DNA of 64,000 nt from Ligula intestinalis (GCA_036362985.1 JAYGXS010000002.1:91108990-91172989), one strand, 5' to 3'. Positions 11,108 to 21,582 are shown, counted from the first letter of the stretch. Made by a program: numbers and translations. Notes: generated by a model not told the origin, from the letters alone.

Positions 11108-11832
11108 CTACAGAAGAAAAATATAAAAAGGGAAATGGTAAGATAAAACTAATTGCAATGTGGTTGCATTGACACCGAAAATGGCAGAAGCAGAATTGAG
11201 TGTCCAAAGTGACAATTTCAAGTACTGATTTACCTACCCTCTTTTTGTGTATTACTGCACAGTGTTGTCAGATTTTTCTAGGCCTCTCTTCGAGTATTCA
11301 ACCGCTTAGCTCATTAAAATGTGTTTTGCAAATATAATTAACTTTTTGAACCAGAAAATGACAGAGATAGCCAGCTAAGCTGCACTAGTGAATTTTATCC
11401 AGTAAGAGCAAGTTACTACAGGATATGAACCAAAGTGAACGTCTGAATTCTAGGAGATGAACTCTGAGTCGTAAATCTGAAGTGAGTCGCAGTATATAAT
11501 TCAAATGATTTGGATTTATAGTATGGATTAATTTTTAAAACATCCTTATAAGTTCCTCAGGCTAAATAAAGGTAAATAAGGGACGAAATATTGTAGACGT
11601 GAAAGTCCTGCACCTCGCTCCGTGCAACATCAGTAACTTAGTTGCACCAGGATGAACATTTGCCATTTTAATATCTCAATGAATAAGTTTGCGAATGTAC
11701 TTTGCAGTAACACTCATAAAAGTGCGTTAATTGGAAGCTGAACCGTACACCAAACATAGCTCTGAATACATCCAAGTCTGTCTAGACAAGTCCGGTAATC
11801 CTTTATCCTTTCTTACTTGTCTAAAATAAAAT
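11108..11832. other. Intron sequence with no recognised feature
   Basis: SLIT intron between the laminin-G exon and the assembly gap. No exon with EGF cysteines and no mobile element were recognised. Confidence 0.5.
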
Positions 11833-11842
11833 NNNNNNNNNN
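11833..11842. other. Assembly gap (10 N)
   Basis: Ten consecutive N. A fixed 10-N run usually marks a scaffold gap of unknown real size. It lies in the intron between the exons at 10779 and 17906, where one EGF exon of SLIT is expected and was not found. Confidence 0.98.
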
Positions 11843-12293
11843 AACACATGTCTGGGCTTCTACCTAGCACCTGTGCTGTTAGCCTGGTGCATCCTGTAGC
11901 CCCAATATACATATGACAGTTCGACCACCGATTCCAACGCTGTCCCCCGTGTTAGCCATAGCGTGGTGGCGCAGGGACGATGTTTACCCCATTACCTCCC
12001 ATAATTTTAACCACTTTGATTTTTGTTATGAAACTTGGATACCTATGGTAAAAAAAGCGTGAGAAACACGATGAAATCTCATGTGGATATCAGAGAACTA
12101 TACCTTATAGATATATCATGAAGGTTAAATATGCGTATATACCGACAGATAATTACGAAAGCTCTTAATTTTCAAGTAATCTCATATGAGATCACCGGGA
12201 GGTAATGGGTTAATGCGTGGATTTGTTTTAAGTTATATTAGACATTCGCACTTCCTGGTCCTTCACCCGCCTCTGCCCAATGTCAAAGCAAAG
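11843..12293. other. Intron sequence with no recognised feature
   Basis: Nothing coding was seen. A string GTGGCGCAGGGACGATG at about 11968 resembles one at 25519 and may belong to a dispersed repeat. Confidence 0.45.
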
Positions 12294-12870
12294 TCAAGAA
12301 AACCGAAGGCAGGCAAAAATGCGAGTCCCAGGAAGTAATTGAGAAGAATATGACTCGATCGCTGGGACAAAACATTTTTCACCCGACGTTTCAACATCCG
12401 TCATGGGTTCGTCATCAGAGACATAGTCAAAAAGAAGAAGCAGAAACGGGTAATACATGCACAGGGGTTTGCAGTATTTATAGGACACAGTCATTGCTAC
12501 AAACATACAGAGATAATTAACGTTAATTGCCTTCTTGTGCGTGGATAGCTTGTTGGAGGGCATGCGGGCTCTGACCTGTTCAACTTTTATCATGGGTGGC
12601 GGATTGGGGCCTGATGATTGCTCAGCCATCTGGCCCTGCGTAGGCCTGTCCGTACACCAAGTGGCGACTTGCTTTGGCCAAATTGATTCTCAGCACCGAG
12701 TAAGGATTGGGCAAATCGTCGCACTTGTTTATGGATTGGAGGCCCGTGAAACATGACTCAGGTAATTATCAGCTTACCCAATTGCCACCTCATGCGAGAA
12801 TTTCAGCCTCTTTAAATTTGAATGTGTGACAGAAGGCGGCATCGAGCGCAGGAGGCCGGATCCGCCAACC
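12294..12870 (-). mobile_element. PLE 3' fragment with terminus
   Basis: The minus strand reads HTFKFKEAEILA and, after a break, ESCFTGLQSINKCDDLPNPY, matching the IFKFAKVEILA...ESWFSGPQSINKRNDLAFPY order of the PLE at 24.0 kb. A hammerhead-like terminus and the TTCTTCTCAATTACTTCC end block follow. It carries stops and frameshifts. Confidence 0.65.
12379..12426 (-). ncRNA. Hammerhead ribozyme-like motif
   Basis: The minus strand reads CTCTGATGACGAACCC, a loop, GATGTTGAAACGTC, then GGGTG. Core CUGAUGA and GAAACGUC are both intact, and stem I UCU/GGG can form with two G-U pairs. Stem II is poor (AAC/GUU only), so this copy is probably decayed. Confidence 0.55.
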
Positions 12871-13859
12871 CTGACTCACATCCTACGGGGTGGGAGTGCC
12901 TAGCCGCAGACGGTGACGCCAACACCACCAACTGGTGAAAACTCGCCCCCGATTCGCCGCACTAAGTCCGGCCATTGTGTCCACTGGCCCGACAGATTTG
13001 TGGCTTCACTCCGTTTGGCGTCTAGGGGGAGCTGTAGCAGTTGCTCTAACGCCCTCATTTCCTGCCGTCTCGGTGCTTACGGCAGGCCAGTTAACTGACG
13101 TGACCACCGCAAAAGCTAAAGTGCGTCATAGTCGCGCATGCACTTCTCGCTAGCCGCATTTCCCAGCCTTTTTGGCACTCAAGTGACCTTGTCATCAGAC
13201 TCCTAAACCACGGCCCTTGACGCAACCAATCACGTGCCCCACAGTCAGTCAGCCAGCCAGCCAGTCACTCACATACGAACCGACGCAAGCGTGTTAACAC
13301 CACCCCTCTGCTAGCGCGCTCCCCAACGGTTAGATTGTCCAGACACCACTGCTCACACGCTCCCAGACGGACGCGTTTACCACGCGGCAAGTTGTCTTGT
13401 GTACCAATGAATCACTCCCAACATCTGACAGCCTCCTTCCATCAGGCAGAATATTCTTAGGGTTGCGGCTACAGTAGATCACCCATCCTTGAGCGCTACA
13501 AGACCACGGTTGTCCATTGCCTGAGCCTGGGCTTACGCCTGTCATAAAAGCTCTCCCCCCACGCCATGTTCGTTATTTTTTACGGGAGTGCAACCCGAAG
13601 AAGGCCTGCCGTGCCTTAAGCTTGCCCCTGCGTCGGTTCAGTGCATTTCGTCATGATACGTTTTGTCCGCTGACGCCGCTTTCGCTGCCGAAGCCCCGGA
13701 TTAATCATCATCACAACCCCCCCCCACTCATTCCGCCTTACATGGGGAAGGTAAGGATAGGTTACCAGCACAGACCACCTCCGTGTGCATCTACTCCTTT
13801 ACTTGCTCCTGTAGAACAGGTTATAGGGGTCGCACGAGTCGACGCGTATAAGTGAACAC
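12871..13859. other. GC-rich intron region, unassigned
   Basis: A more GC-rich stretch (poly-C near 13721, CAGC repeats near 13250) with several spurious frames. No domain was recognised. Parts near 13550-13660 resemble the dispersed repeat at 18.7 and 25.5 kb (string GCAACCCGAAGAAGG). Confidence 0.4.
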
Positions 13860-14120
13860 CTCCCGGTAGGGCTGAGAATAGGTGAATTCAGGGACATAAA
13901 CAGCTCTATTGTGACGCACATGGTCAATTCCGGGTATCGCGTGGACCTCAAAGAGGCCTTCCGGGGGATCTATAAGGTCCCACCAAACTACTCAAAGTCC
14001 CTGGGTCAGCGCCTGCTAGCAACAACGAAAGCGGCCGCTATCAGGTTGATAGAGCCAGAATTGTATGCACAAAAGAACCTAGTACAAGCTCCGCGTATGG
14101 CGTGGCTGACAGTCATTTAG
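13860..14120 (+). mobile_element. GIY-YIG endonuclease C-terminal fragment (PLE-like)
   Basis: The frame reads SSIVTHMVNSGYRVDLKEAF, then LIEPELYAQKNLVQAPRMAW. It follows the H-x3-SGHxVD...P-x-LC-x-Q pattern of flatworm GIY-YIG retroelement proteins. Related fragments lie at 25246, 25842, 47160 and 63460. It is a different subfamily from the PLE at 23 kb. Confidence 0.6.
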
Positions 14121-14329
14121 CAACATGCACTCCTCCGTGCTCGGTTTGTCTCCCCCCCCCATTCCACCCTGCCCCCTCCCCTAGACTGGCCGCACCAAAC
14201 TTTGTCCACTTAATCACCCTTAAGCGAAATTAGTTCGCGGTAATTGATCTTTTCTCTTCAGTTAAGTTAAATGTCCGTCAGATTTTCGCTGTTACCAGCA
14301 TAAATTGGCCCTCAAAAGGCAAACCGGTT

Positions 14330-14680
14330 TGTTGAGACTGTTGTGCGAATTGGAAGTGGAACACCGTTCTGTGGAACAACATTCTGTAGTTTATTGGATC
14401 TGGTGCAGTTGGGTGCAAAACAAATACTGCTCTGGATGTGTATTGCCGAAGACACGACCGTAGTGTTGAAAAGGACGCCTGTTATCAAGTCGCGGTTCAT
14501 TCGTTGAGATCCAGCCACACGCTCCAGTTGACTGCGATCGAAATTCTCGCAAGAGATGACAATTACGTGAGCCGCCGCGAGTTACTTGAATGCTTGTTCA
14601 GGGACTCACAACCTATTGACAATTGTATTGACCTCTTCAACCTATGATCGGTGCTGAGAAATAGTTTGACTAGAACAATT
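14330..14680 (+). mobile_element. Decayed PLE GIY-YIG fragment
   Basis: VVYWIWCSWVQNKYCSG corresponds to VVYRIWCSCGQSNYVG of the 23-kb PLE. After a frameshift it continues KDACYQVAVHSL, AIEILARDDNYVSRRELLE and DSQPIDNCIDLF. Catalytic-region residues are altered, so this is a dead copy. Confidence 0.65.
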
Positions 14681-14794
14681 AGCCACTCGATGGGCAGGCA
14701 GAGGCGAATACGTTTCCCGCAGCCAATGCCGGTGATTCAGAAGGCCGAGCCATCATCACGCCAAAATACAATACGGTGGATACTACTGCCGATA

Positions 14795-14945
14795 AACACA
14801 AAGGAGACTGGAATCGCTATTTCTGGCTCATTAGGCGTCGTCAACCACTCATACCAAGCCCCAAGTGGTGCGCCACTCGAATCTCGAACTCGCGATTTTT
14901 TGACCACAGTCTAACGTCCTAACTAGTAAACCACGAGCTCATCGT
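14795..14945 (-). mobile_element. tRNA-headed SINE-like element
   Basis: On the minus strand an A-box-like TGGTTTACTAGTTAGGACG is followed about 40 bases on by a B-box-like GCGAGTTCGAGATTC, then the tail GTTGACGACGCCTAATGAG and AGAAATAGCGATTCCAGTC. The tail is shared with copies at 16.2, 19.2, 33.6, 41.6, 41.7 and 42.0 kb. Confidence 0.6.
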
Positions 14946-14984
14946 CTTGCCCGTGTAGATCGAAAGCTATTGACACTAACAATA

Positions 14985-16085
14985 GTGGAGAATATGCGAT
15001 TTCCAGGAAGCAGTTCAGAAGAAGAGGATGCGATCACTGGAACAAGAGTCTTATTTCCCTGACGTTTTGGATTCCGTCGGGAATCCTTAATCATAGGTGA
15101 GAGTAACATAGTCATGGTCATGCACGGATAGAGTTGCACACGCACAGCTTGTACGGTATTTATAGTTTATAATGGTCATCCGCCTGTGTGTGATAATTAT
15201 TCACTTCTGTAGCCACCGCTTGGGTCTTAATTGATGTGGTACTGGCTTGACACTTCGCGTTCGACTCACTAATTGCCATAATTGCCATGTCAGCGTCAGC
15301 GTTAGATGTGGGACTGATAATTGCGTGACAATTATGCCCGCTGTCGTCAGCCATGTTGCTGTGCCCGGCTCTTCCCACGTGACTGATTCTCTTGCCCAGG
15401 GAACTTCTCAGTACAACGTATGGAAACGCCAAATTGTTGCGCTTGTTGATGGACTGAGGACCTGAGAACCATGACTCCAGCAGCTCACAGCTCACGAGGT
15501 TGTCACGTCTTGCGAGGATTTCAGCCTCGTAAAACTTGAAAATATGACCAGGTTCCGTCGAGAGAGTTGCAACCTGGGAGTTGGCGTCTTTCTCCCTCAC
15601 TGCCACTGTATGCTCCGCCATTCGCGTCCGGAGTAATCTTCCGGTTTCTCCAGCATAGTTTCTTTGTCCATAACTGCCCCAGATCCGCTAAACGACCCCA
15701 GTCGTTTCCTGTCGTAGCAGTGGGCCTTTTGGTCTCATGACCCGGCGCCTGATGGTTACTTCTGGCCTGTGCGCAACTCCAACTTCAAGTGGGGTGAGTA
15801 GACGGCTGACCACTTCCAATACATTCTTCACGTACGAGGGAGTTTGCCTATCTTTTGGGCCAGTTAGGTGCGGCTTCCTCTCTCGTTTGCGTTTGCACTG
15901 GTTGACAAAATTGCGCGGATAAACATTCGCTGTCAGTAACCTTCGAAGGTGTTGTAATTCAGCAATTTTGTCTTTCGTTTCGCAGCAATGCGTCCAACGC
16001 GCCGGTCAAGCACTCTTACGCAGCTGCGTTTGTGACCGATAGGGTGGCTGTTGTTTTAGTTCTGGACTTGCGTAGCGTTGGTTAA
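14985..16085 (-). mobile_element. PLE: RT-end linker, GIY-YIG and terminus
   Basis: Reading down the minus strand: HPIGHKRSCVRV (about 16040), RLLTPLEVGVAHRPEVTI (15770), NYAGETGRLLRTRMAEH (15620), FKFYEAEILARRDN, ESWFSGPQSINKRNNLAF, then a 3' tail and a terminus with stem GGATTCC/GGAATCC at 15062-15100. It parallels the PLE at 23.4-24.4 kb almost throughout. Stops and frameshifts near 15.65 and 15.9 kb break it. The terminus has AAAACGTC, with the conserved G12 changed. Confidence 0.8.
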
Positions 16086-16089
16086 GGAA

Positions 16090-16395
16090 CGTTAACCGAC
16101 CACTTGTCCCGCTCCGCCTTTGCCTTGGGCTTAATTTTTCGGGCCCTGCTAGCAGCTGCAGCAACTAGTAGTATGGATAACCTCAAGTGGTGCACCACTC
16201 GGGGCTGGGTATAACTGGCTGATGACAGATAATAACTCAGAAATGGCCATACCAGTTTCCTTTGTTGTTACCAGCAATATAGCTTGCCTATGCTACTAGT
16301 TGCCACAGCTGTTGTCAAGGGCCGAGATATGAGGCCCAAGACAAAGGCGGAGTGGAACAAGTGAGTTCCGTTATCGAACGTTAGTGAACGTTCAT
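16090..16395. repeat. Imperfect inverted repeat with SINE tail inside
   Basis: The left arm CACTTGTCCCGCTCCGCCTT pairs with the right arm AAGGCGGAGTGGAACAAGTG about 260 bases away, and CAACTAGTAG pairs with CTACTAGTTG nearer the centre. The middle contains the SINE tail ACTGGCTGATGACAGATAAT. It looks like a foldback element or an inverted SINE pair. Confidence 0.6.
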
Positions 16396-16399
16396 CAAT

Positions 16400-16740
16400 T
16401 ACTTGAAAATACTGTCAGTCAGTCAGTTTATTGAGGGAAATATAGGCGAACGCCTTTGAACTCCCAGTTGGTAACAAGATGATAGGCAATAAATTGATAC
16501 AACGAAAAATTTAAAATTTACGTCAATTACATGTTCCGGGAAGACACCACAGTCAAATCTTAATAAAATAGACAGAAAATATATGACTACTCGCAAATCG
16601 TGAGTAGTATAATTTGATGCAGTGTATGTGAACAGTGTATGTGGTACATTAAGTTGACACACACACAATTGTAGACGACTATTCGTTTGTTTCAAGTAAT
16701 ATACTCACACTCGGTTAATACGAGCCAGCAGTGCAACTGA
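16400..16740 (-). mobile_element. 3' end of a non-LTR retrotransposon (remnant)
   Basis: The minus-strand end reads GTTCAAAGGCGTTCGCCTAT and then CTCAATAAACTGACTGACTG. This closely parallels the 3' end at 18340 (CTTCAAAGGTATTGCC...CTAAATAAACTGAAC). No coding part was recognised. Confidence 0.45.
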
Positions 16741-17905
16741 GCAAGAAGAGCAGACAGTGAAAAACTCCTAAGGCATGGTTCATAATTCAAAATGGAATGT
16801 CATTTGTGGTTTTTAGGAGAAAACTGTCGCTCGTGGGGGAAAGTATGTGAATGCTAGGAGTAGGATGCTTCTGTGAATGTTGGCGGCAGCCATGGCATCA
16901 ATGGCAAATAATATCTACAGCCGAAGGGCCACACGAGGGGGAGACCTCAGAGTGATTGCATCTTAGCAATTAACGAGTTGCATACCAGTCATCAAGTAAT
17001 TAGCGCAGCAGAGCCCAACTATCTTCCATGGGGGGAACAACCACTAATTGCCAGATTTAAGTAATATTTTAACGATTGAATCTCCCTGTATACGAAGTAC
17101 CTTTACCTGTTGCTGTCTCTGATGCTGAGTTAGAGCCGAATCAAGTTCTTGTTCCAGTAATCGCACCTGCTTCTTCTTACCTCGATGAACTTTTAAGTTA
17201 AGGCATGATCTGTTAGGAGTCTAGCCTGAACAAATGCTAGCAATACGGCGGGCTCTCCTGAGGCGTCGTGCCTGCCATCGACTGCCGCAATTATTCCTCT
17301 GTCAATGCGGACTACCTTCAAGGTCATATGCCTTCGCGGTAGTCGTGCTCACGTTATGACTGTCCACACGCGATGACCTTAACCTATGGAGAGGACACAG
17401 ACACACGCGAGACTACGCACGTGTCAACTGGTCGTAGTCCCTCAAGGGCCACTTAGTTTCGCCACAGCATGTGACGCACCCAATCAGGCCACAAGCGAAA
17501 GCGTTTGACAATCAATTATAAGCCACTGTCACCTTTTTCTCAGACAGTGAGTTGCACATGAACTGCGAGGATACCATCAGCCCGCACCTCATTGCCGGGC
17601 TTAGCCCTAAACGGGACAACAGCGCGCTATGGATCAACCAGCGGCAACAGCCACCCAAGACAGCAACTCCTGGTTTTGTACACAATAAACCCTCTTCTGG
17701 GTGCATTACAAAGTAATGCCCTTCTTACTGTGTTCTTCCTTGGAGATTCCAATGGGCGTAATTCGACGGTGAAACCCCATAGTACCACCGTTACAACATA
17801 ATCAACCCGCCAATAGTGGACTCAGGAAAGTATAAGTGATCGCCTTCTTGAATTCCATCTTTCTGCGCAATATAAAGAATTTCAGTGTTTGTATGGTTAA
17901 CTTAC
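16741..17905. other. Intron region, unassigned
   Basis: No EGF exon was found here despite a search on the minus strand for the missing SLIT EGF. Short frames only. Confidence 0.45.
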
Positions 17906-18045
17906 CGGTATAACCCTGCAAGCACTTGCATGAATAGCCATTCAGCTGATCCAGGCATGTAGCTCCATTTTGACAGTGATTGTATTCGCAGTCATCGAGG
18001 TTCTCAGAGCAGTCTTTGCCGCCCCAACCGGCCTGGCAGACACAA
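17906..18045 (-). CDS. slit: SLIT exon: EGF 4 end and EGF 5
   Basis: Acceptor TTGTTTCAG before TTGTGTCTGCC (phase 2); donor CCG/GTAAGTT (phase 1). Encodes CVCQAGWGGKDCSE closing EGF 4, then NLDDCEYNHCQNGATCLDQL and GYSCKCLQGYTG. DDC with D-x-N-GY fits a calcium-binding EGF. Length 140 bp equals the EGF exon at 20108. The next EGF (sixth in known SLITs) is not seen. If spliced straight to 11107 the frame holds, but EGF 5 would gain four extra residues before its last cysteine. Confidence 0.92.
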
Positions 18046-18083
18046 CTGAAACAATATATTAAAGCAAGGCGCTAGCCACTTAC

Positions 18084-18177
18084 CCGTAGTCTGTTGCACC
18101 ATGTTTAATGCAAACTCCATCATTTTTACAGGGATTAACATCGTCGCAGTACTTGAACGCAGATTCGCAGTGTTTTC
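18084..18177 (-). CDS. slit: SLIT exon: EGF 3 end and EGF 4 start
   Basis: Acceptor TTATTTCAG before GAAAACACTGC (phase 1); donor ACGG/GTAAGTGG (phase 2). Encodes KHCESAFKYCDDVNPCKNDG, then VCIKHGATDYG. It joins the exon at 17906 across an intron of only 38 bases. The cysteine pattern fits the SLIT EGF with the longer first loop (human CAQDLNPC-like). Confidence 0.92.
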
Positions 18178-18339
18178 CTGAAATAAAAGGTGGTCATTGG
18201 TAGATTTTTGTTTATAAAAGAAATTCTGGCAAGGATGGCCTATATCGCCCCCGAAACATAAGAGGGAAAGAGGACCGCTCCGTCCAAGCAGTCAAGATGG
18301 CTCTACGTATAATTCCAGGGTGATTATATGGTTCAATAT

Positions 18340-18720
18340 AGTTCAGTTTATTTAGGGTAGTAGGCAATACCTTTGAAGACCCTATTGAAAACAGTACGCA
18401 TAAAATAAGTAACTATAAAATATATATAATAATATAATAATATGTTTATTATGCCAGTTTACAGGCAAGTATAGTCAGTAACATATGTATATGTACATTT
18501 CTTCTGTTTGTTCCGGTGCATATGAACGGTATCTGCTAAGTAAATTTACATCGAGTTTGCGTTTTAATGCATCTGTCGAGATCGCCATAATGACCTCCTC
18601 GGGCATTCCGTTCCAGGCAACGATGACTCGCTGTGAAAACAAGTGGCTGCAGACCGATGTTGACTATGTCCATGGTATACTTTACAAAAGGATGGTGCAG
18701 AGCCAACGGCTTGCGCGTTA
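18340..18720 (-). mobile_element. CR1/L2-like non-LTR retrotransposon, C-terminus and 3' tail
   Basis: The minus strand reads QRVIVAWNGMPEEVIMAIST, then DALKRKLDVNLLSRYRSYAP. This is the widespread C-terminal motif R-V-x-x-x-WN-x-LP-x-x-V-x-x-x-S-x-x-x-FK-x-x-LD of CR1/L2/jockey-type proteins. It is followed by an AT-rich region and the 3' end CCCTAAATAAACTGAAC. 5'-truncated, as usual for such elements. Confidence 0.7.
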
Positions 18721-18724
18721 ATTA

Positions 18725-18997
18725 GTGTTAAGTGATGGTGGACTTGCGCTGCATCTACCGCACTCTCTCACCCACCTTTGTTCGGTATTAAGACAGAGTC
18801 AAGAAGACCGGAGGTGCAATCGCACGCAGGTGACTTGCGTGACCGAAGCCACTCTTATGCGTGCCACGCTCCCGCCCATATTCGGCATTTATTATCGGCG
18901 CGCAACCCGCATAATGTCTGCTGCATCTTGATCTAGGCCCGTGTTGGTCTAGCGCGTCAGCACCTGATCCGTCTGGCGGAAGCATTTAACAAAATTC
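18725..18997 (+). repeat. Dispersed repeat R, copy 1
   Basis: Shares with 25535-25825 the ordered strings CTTGCGCTGC, CACTCTCT, GACCGGAGG, CAGGTGACTTGCG, GCGCAACCC and GGAAGCATTT/GGGCAGCATTT. No coding frame is shared. Class unknown. Confidence 0.55.
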
Positions 18998-19099
18998 ATA
19001 AATCATAGGCTTAGTCTTAGCCCTAACCATATTCAAAACCCGAAAGATTAATTCTGGTAGCGGTCGGTTGAAAGTTCATCCCCGACCTAGTCTGGCAAG

Positions 19100-19290
19100 A
19101 CAACGGGTGAATGGCTCAACGTCTGGGGTGCTTGACTCCAATCAAAGAGGTCGCGAGTTTGAGGCACCGGTAGGGCTCCACTTGGGTCTAGATTTGACTG
19201 GCTGACGACGGCTAACAAGCCAGAAATGGCCATTCCAGTCTCCTTGTCTTTGGCGGCAATTTTATCTGCCTACATTACCAACTGCTACGG
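19100..19290 (+). mobile_element. tRNA-headed SINE-like element
   Basis: A-box-like TGGCTCAACGTCTGGGGTG at about 19112, B-box-like GCGAGTTTGAGGCACC at 19153, then GACTGGCTGACGACGGCTAA and the conserved tail AGAAATGGCCATTCCAGTC. Same order as the minus-strand copies at 14.8 and 41.7 kb. Confidence 0.6.
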
Positions 19291-19369
19291 CTGTCAGGCC
19301 TCTGTCGAGATCCCAGACAAAGCGGGGCAGATGAGTTCGGTTAGCGGTTGCATGAACGTTCATAAACGA

Positions 19370-19445
19370 GTATTAACCCTACAAGTAACTTTAAACTTAT
19401 CCCATCCCACCTTAACACAACCTTAAATCTAACCATAACCTGAGG
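19370..19445 (+). repeat. Degenerate telomere-like tract
   Basis: TTAACCCTACAAGTAACTTT followed by CCTTAACACAACC and AATCTAACCATAACC. A second short patch (CTTAGCCCTAACC) is at 19013. It resembles decayed TTAGGG-type repeats. Confidence 0.35.
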
Positions 19446-20107
19446 TTTGGCGCAGTGACGCCTGTGTTGCAGGTGGTCCCTGTCTTTGTGTCCGACTTAT
19501 GAGGCCATATGACCTATCCTCACTAGAATTCCACAGGACTGCATTGGTATGATGGAGATGGCTTTTATGAAAACACCCAGCGTCTTTCATCGTGGCAAGG
19601 ACAGAATCAGTCAATGATGAGACTACCCCCCATCCCCCAAGCCGCACAAAAGTCTTTTATAACCTTCGTATAATTTTGATGACCCAATGTTGAATGACGA
19701 GGAACTCATGCCTCACAATTGGCTTTTCAGACTACGATTACATGCTTACTTGAAAGTTTCACGGAGCTTTTTGTGGATATCAATTTTTTTCACGGATCGA
19801 TTAACGCATTTAACTTCCGCTAAAACTTCAAAGAAACTCAGTAAGGTTACTCAGCTTGCTTCCTCCCAGTAGGAGAATGAACAAGATTGCAGAGTTGACG
19901 GCTACAAGGATCAATGATATCTCAGACTTTCCGACCACTGGCCACGTTTGTAGTGTCTTGCTTTCGCCCCAGACCTAAAGATGCATTCTAGTGATACAAG
20001 TTTCAACGAAGTTGCACTCAACCGATATTATTATTTAGCAGGTAAACCAGATACTCAGGACTTCTTGCGTAGATATTCAAAAATGACATGTAGTAAACCG
20101 TGCATAC

Positions 20108-20247
20108 CTCGGAATCCCGGCGTGCATTCACAACTGTAACTGTTTATTCCGTCTTTGCATCTCCCTCCATTTTTACAGGTGTCTGGACTGCAGTCATTGA
20201 CATTTACTTCACAATTTTTCCCGACGAATCCACGCGGGCAGAGGCAT
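20108..20247 (-). CDS. slit: SLIT exon: EGF 2 end and EGF 3
   Basis: Acceptor TCCTCTACAG before ATGCCTCTGCC (phase 2); donor CGAG/GTATGCAC (phase 1). Encodes [13 protein letters not shown], then [20 protein letters not shown] and [19 protein letters not shown]...[11 protein letters not shown] is a clear calcium-binding-type EGF, and the phrase resembles vertebrate SLIT EGF 3 (NVDDC...CVDGINNYTC). Confidence 0.94.
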
Positions 20248-20502
20248 CTGTAGAGGAAGAAAAAAACATGGCGATCCAGACAGCGTTTATTTTAGGTACC
20301 AATGCATCAACATTAATAACCATCCTTTAGATTCCCACAGATTTCTATGCCCTGGAACAGTGCCTTAGCAAGTCCTGAATCATGTGACTCCCCCCCCCCG
20401 TAGGACTATTGAACCCACACTGCACTACGAATCTGCGATATGTTTCTTCAGACATAAGGACAGTGTGTTCGCTGGATTCTATAAATAGAAAAGGGCGCAT
20501 AC

Positions 20503-20988
20503 GTATAGTGGCCTAGGTCGTCGGTGAATTTGCAGGTGCCGCCGTTGCGACAGGGTTGACCGAAGCAGGCGTTCATCTTCTGTTCACATGTGTCACCGTA
20601 AAAGGGCGCTTTGCAGTTGCAGGTAAATCGCAGACTTGTGACTGGCTGACACTCCCCCCCGCCCTGGCAGGGGTTGGGCGTGCAGGGATTGCATTTGGCC
20701 AATGCGTGCGCTGTCGCACCATCCGCAAACCTGATTGGTCCGCCTGCTGTCGTCGCCGTGACGGCTGTTGATAGCGTTCCGAGTCGCAGTCCACCGCCCC
20801 CCGCCTCAGCTGACGAGGGCAGCCGTGGACAGGTGAAGTTGGAGGGGTGGGCATGGAAGATAGACTTGAATTCCATTGACTTCGGCGTTGAACACTGTGC
20901 GACACCATTGTCGAGAAAGCGAGTTCGAAAGAAGTGTTGAAGCCATCTTAGGTTGCAATCACAATGAAGGGGATTCTGTCCTAGAGCA
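20503..20988 (-). CDS. slit: SLIT exon: LRR domain 4 C-cap, EGF 1 and EGF 2 start
   Basis: Acceptor TTTATAG before TGCTCTAGG (phase 2); donor TATAC/GTATGCG at 20502 (phase 2). Begins ALGQNPLHCDCNLRWLQHFF, the LRRCT cap, closing with FTCPRL. The linker to ALAKCNPC is about 30 residues longer than in known SLITs and rich in Ala, Gly and Thr (AEAGGGGLRLGTLSTAVTA). EGF 1 runs CNPCTPNPCQGGGECQPV to CNCKAPFYGDTCE; EGF 2 starts MNACFGQPCRNGGTCKF and continues in the next exon. Several overlapping frames on both strands are shadows of this GC-rich exon. Confidence 0.94.
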
Positions 20989-21284
20989 CTATAAATGAAA
21001 AAGATAATACGCATTAGCTAAGTGCCTCGTTAACTTCCCGAGGAAACTAGTGCTTGAACTTGAAGAAAATCCTTCCGCAACAAACCTTTTAGACTCATTC
21101 CGGCAGTTGGTGAGAATTTTTGAACTGAAATCCAGCAGCTATTGTGGTAGAACCGCATAATATTCAAAATCTGCTAACTGACAGTCAGTACTATGCACGA
21201 ATGAATGAGAAAGTTCGCAATCCAGGTATTTGCATGGAAGAGGAAGAAGGCGTGTCGAGCATCAGGGATGGATCTCTCTGAAGA

Positions 21285-21324
21285 TCTCTGAAGATGGACT
21301 CCTGTAAGAGTTTGAAAGCTCAGA
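21285..21324 (+). ncRNA. Hammerhead ribozyme motif (AGCU stem III)
   Basis: Core CTGAAGA starts at 21288. Stem II GGACTC/GAGTTT pairs over six positions with three G-U or A-U closures. GAAAGCTC ends at 21321, then AGA pairs with TCT of stem I. Stem III is A-U plus G-C, zero loop, palindromic AGCU. The ten bases upstream (ATCTCTGAAG) are a tandem duplicate of the core start, giving two alternative cores. Confidence 0.75.
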
Positions 21325-21544
21325 ACAATATATTAATTGATCTGGTGCTCGACACGCTTTCTTCCTCTTTAATTACTCTGCAGATACGTCATTTTGTAAG
21401 TAATTACATACTAGGATGCCCAGTTTTACTGACGCACGGCGAAATCCTCTGAATTCTCCTTATCAAAATCTAGTGCAACTGAATGACTGAAAAGGTTCGC
21501 TTTCCAGAGCTGGATGAGGAAGAAGACTTGTCGAGCACTGGATC

Positions 21545-21582
21545 AATTTGTTTATTGTCCTGAGCTTTCATCTTCAGAGATA
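21545..21582 (-). ncRNA. Hammerhead-like motif lacking stem II
   Basis: The minus strand reads CTCTGAAGATGAAAGCTCAG, the core and GAAAGCTC joined by one base, with the whole of stem II absent. It is followed by the GATCCAGTGCTCGACA block also present after 21324. It looks like a precise deletion of stem II. Confidence 0.55.

Noticed and set aside
14870..14945. Possible true tRNA gene
   Set aside because: A- and B-box-like strings are present but no cloverleaf with a consistent acceptor stem could be drawn, and the SINE tail follows. Called as SINE-like.
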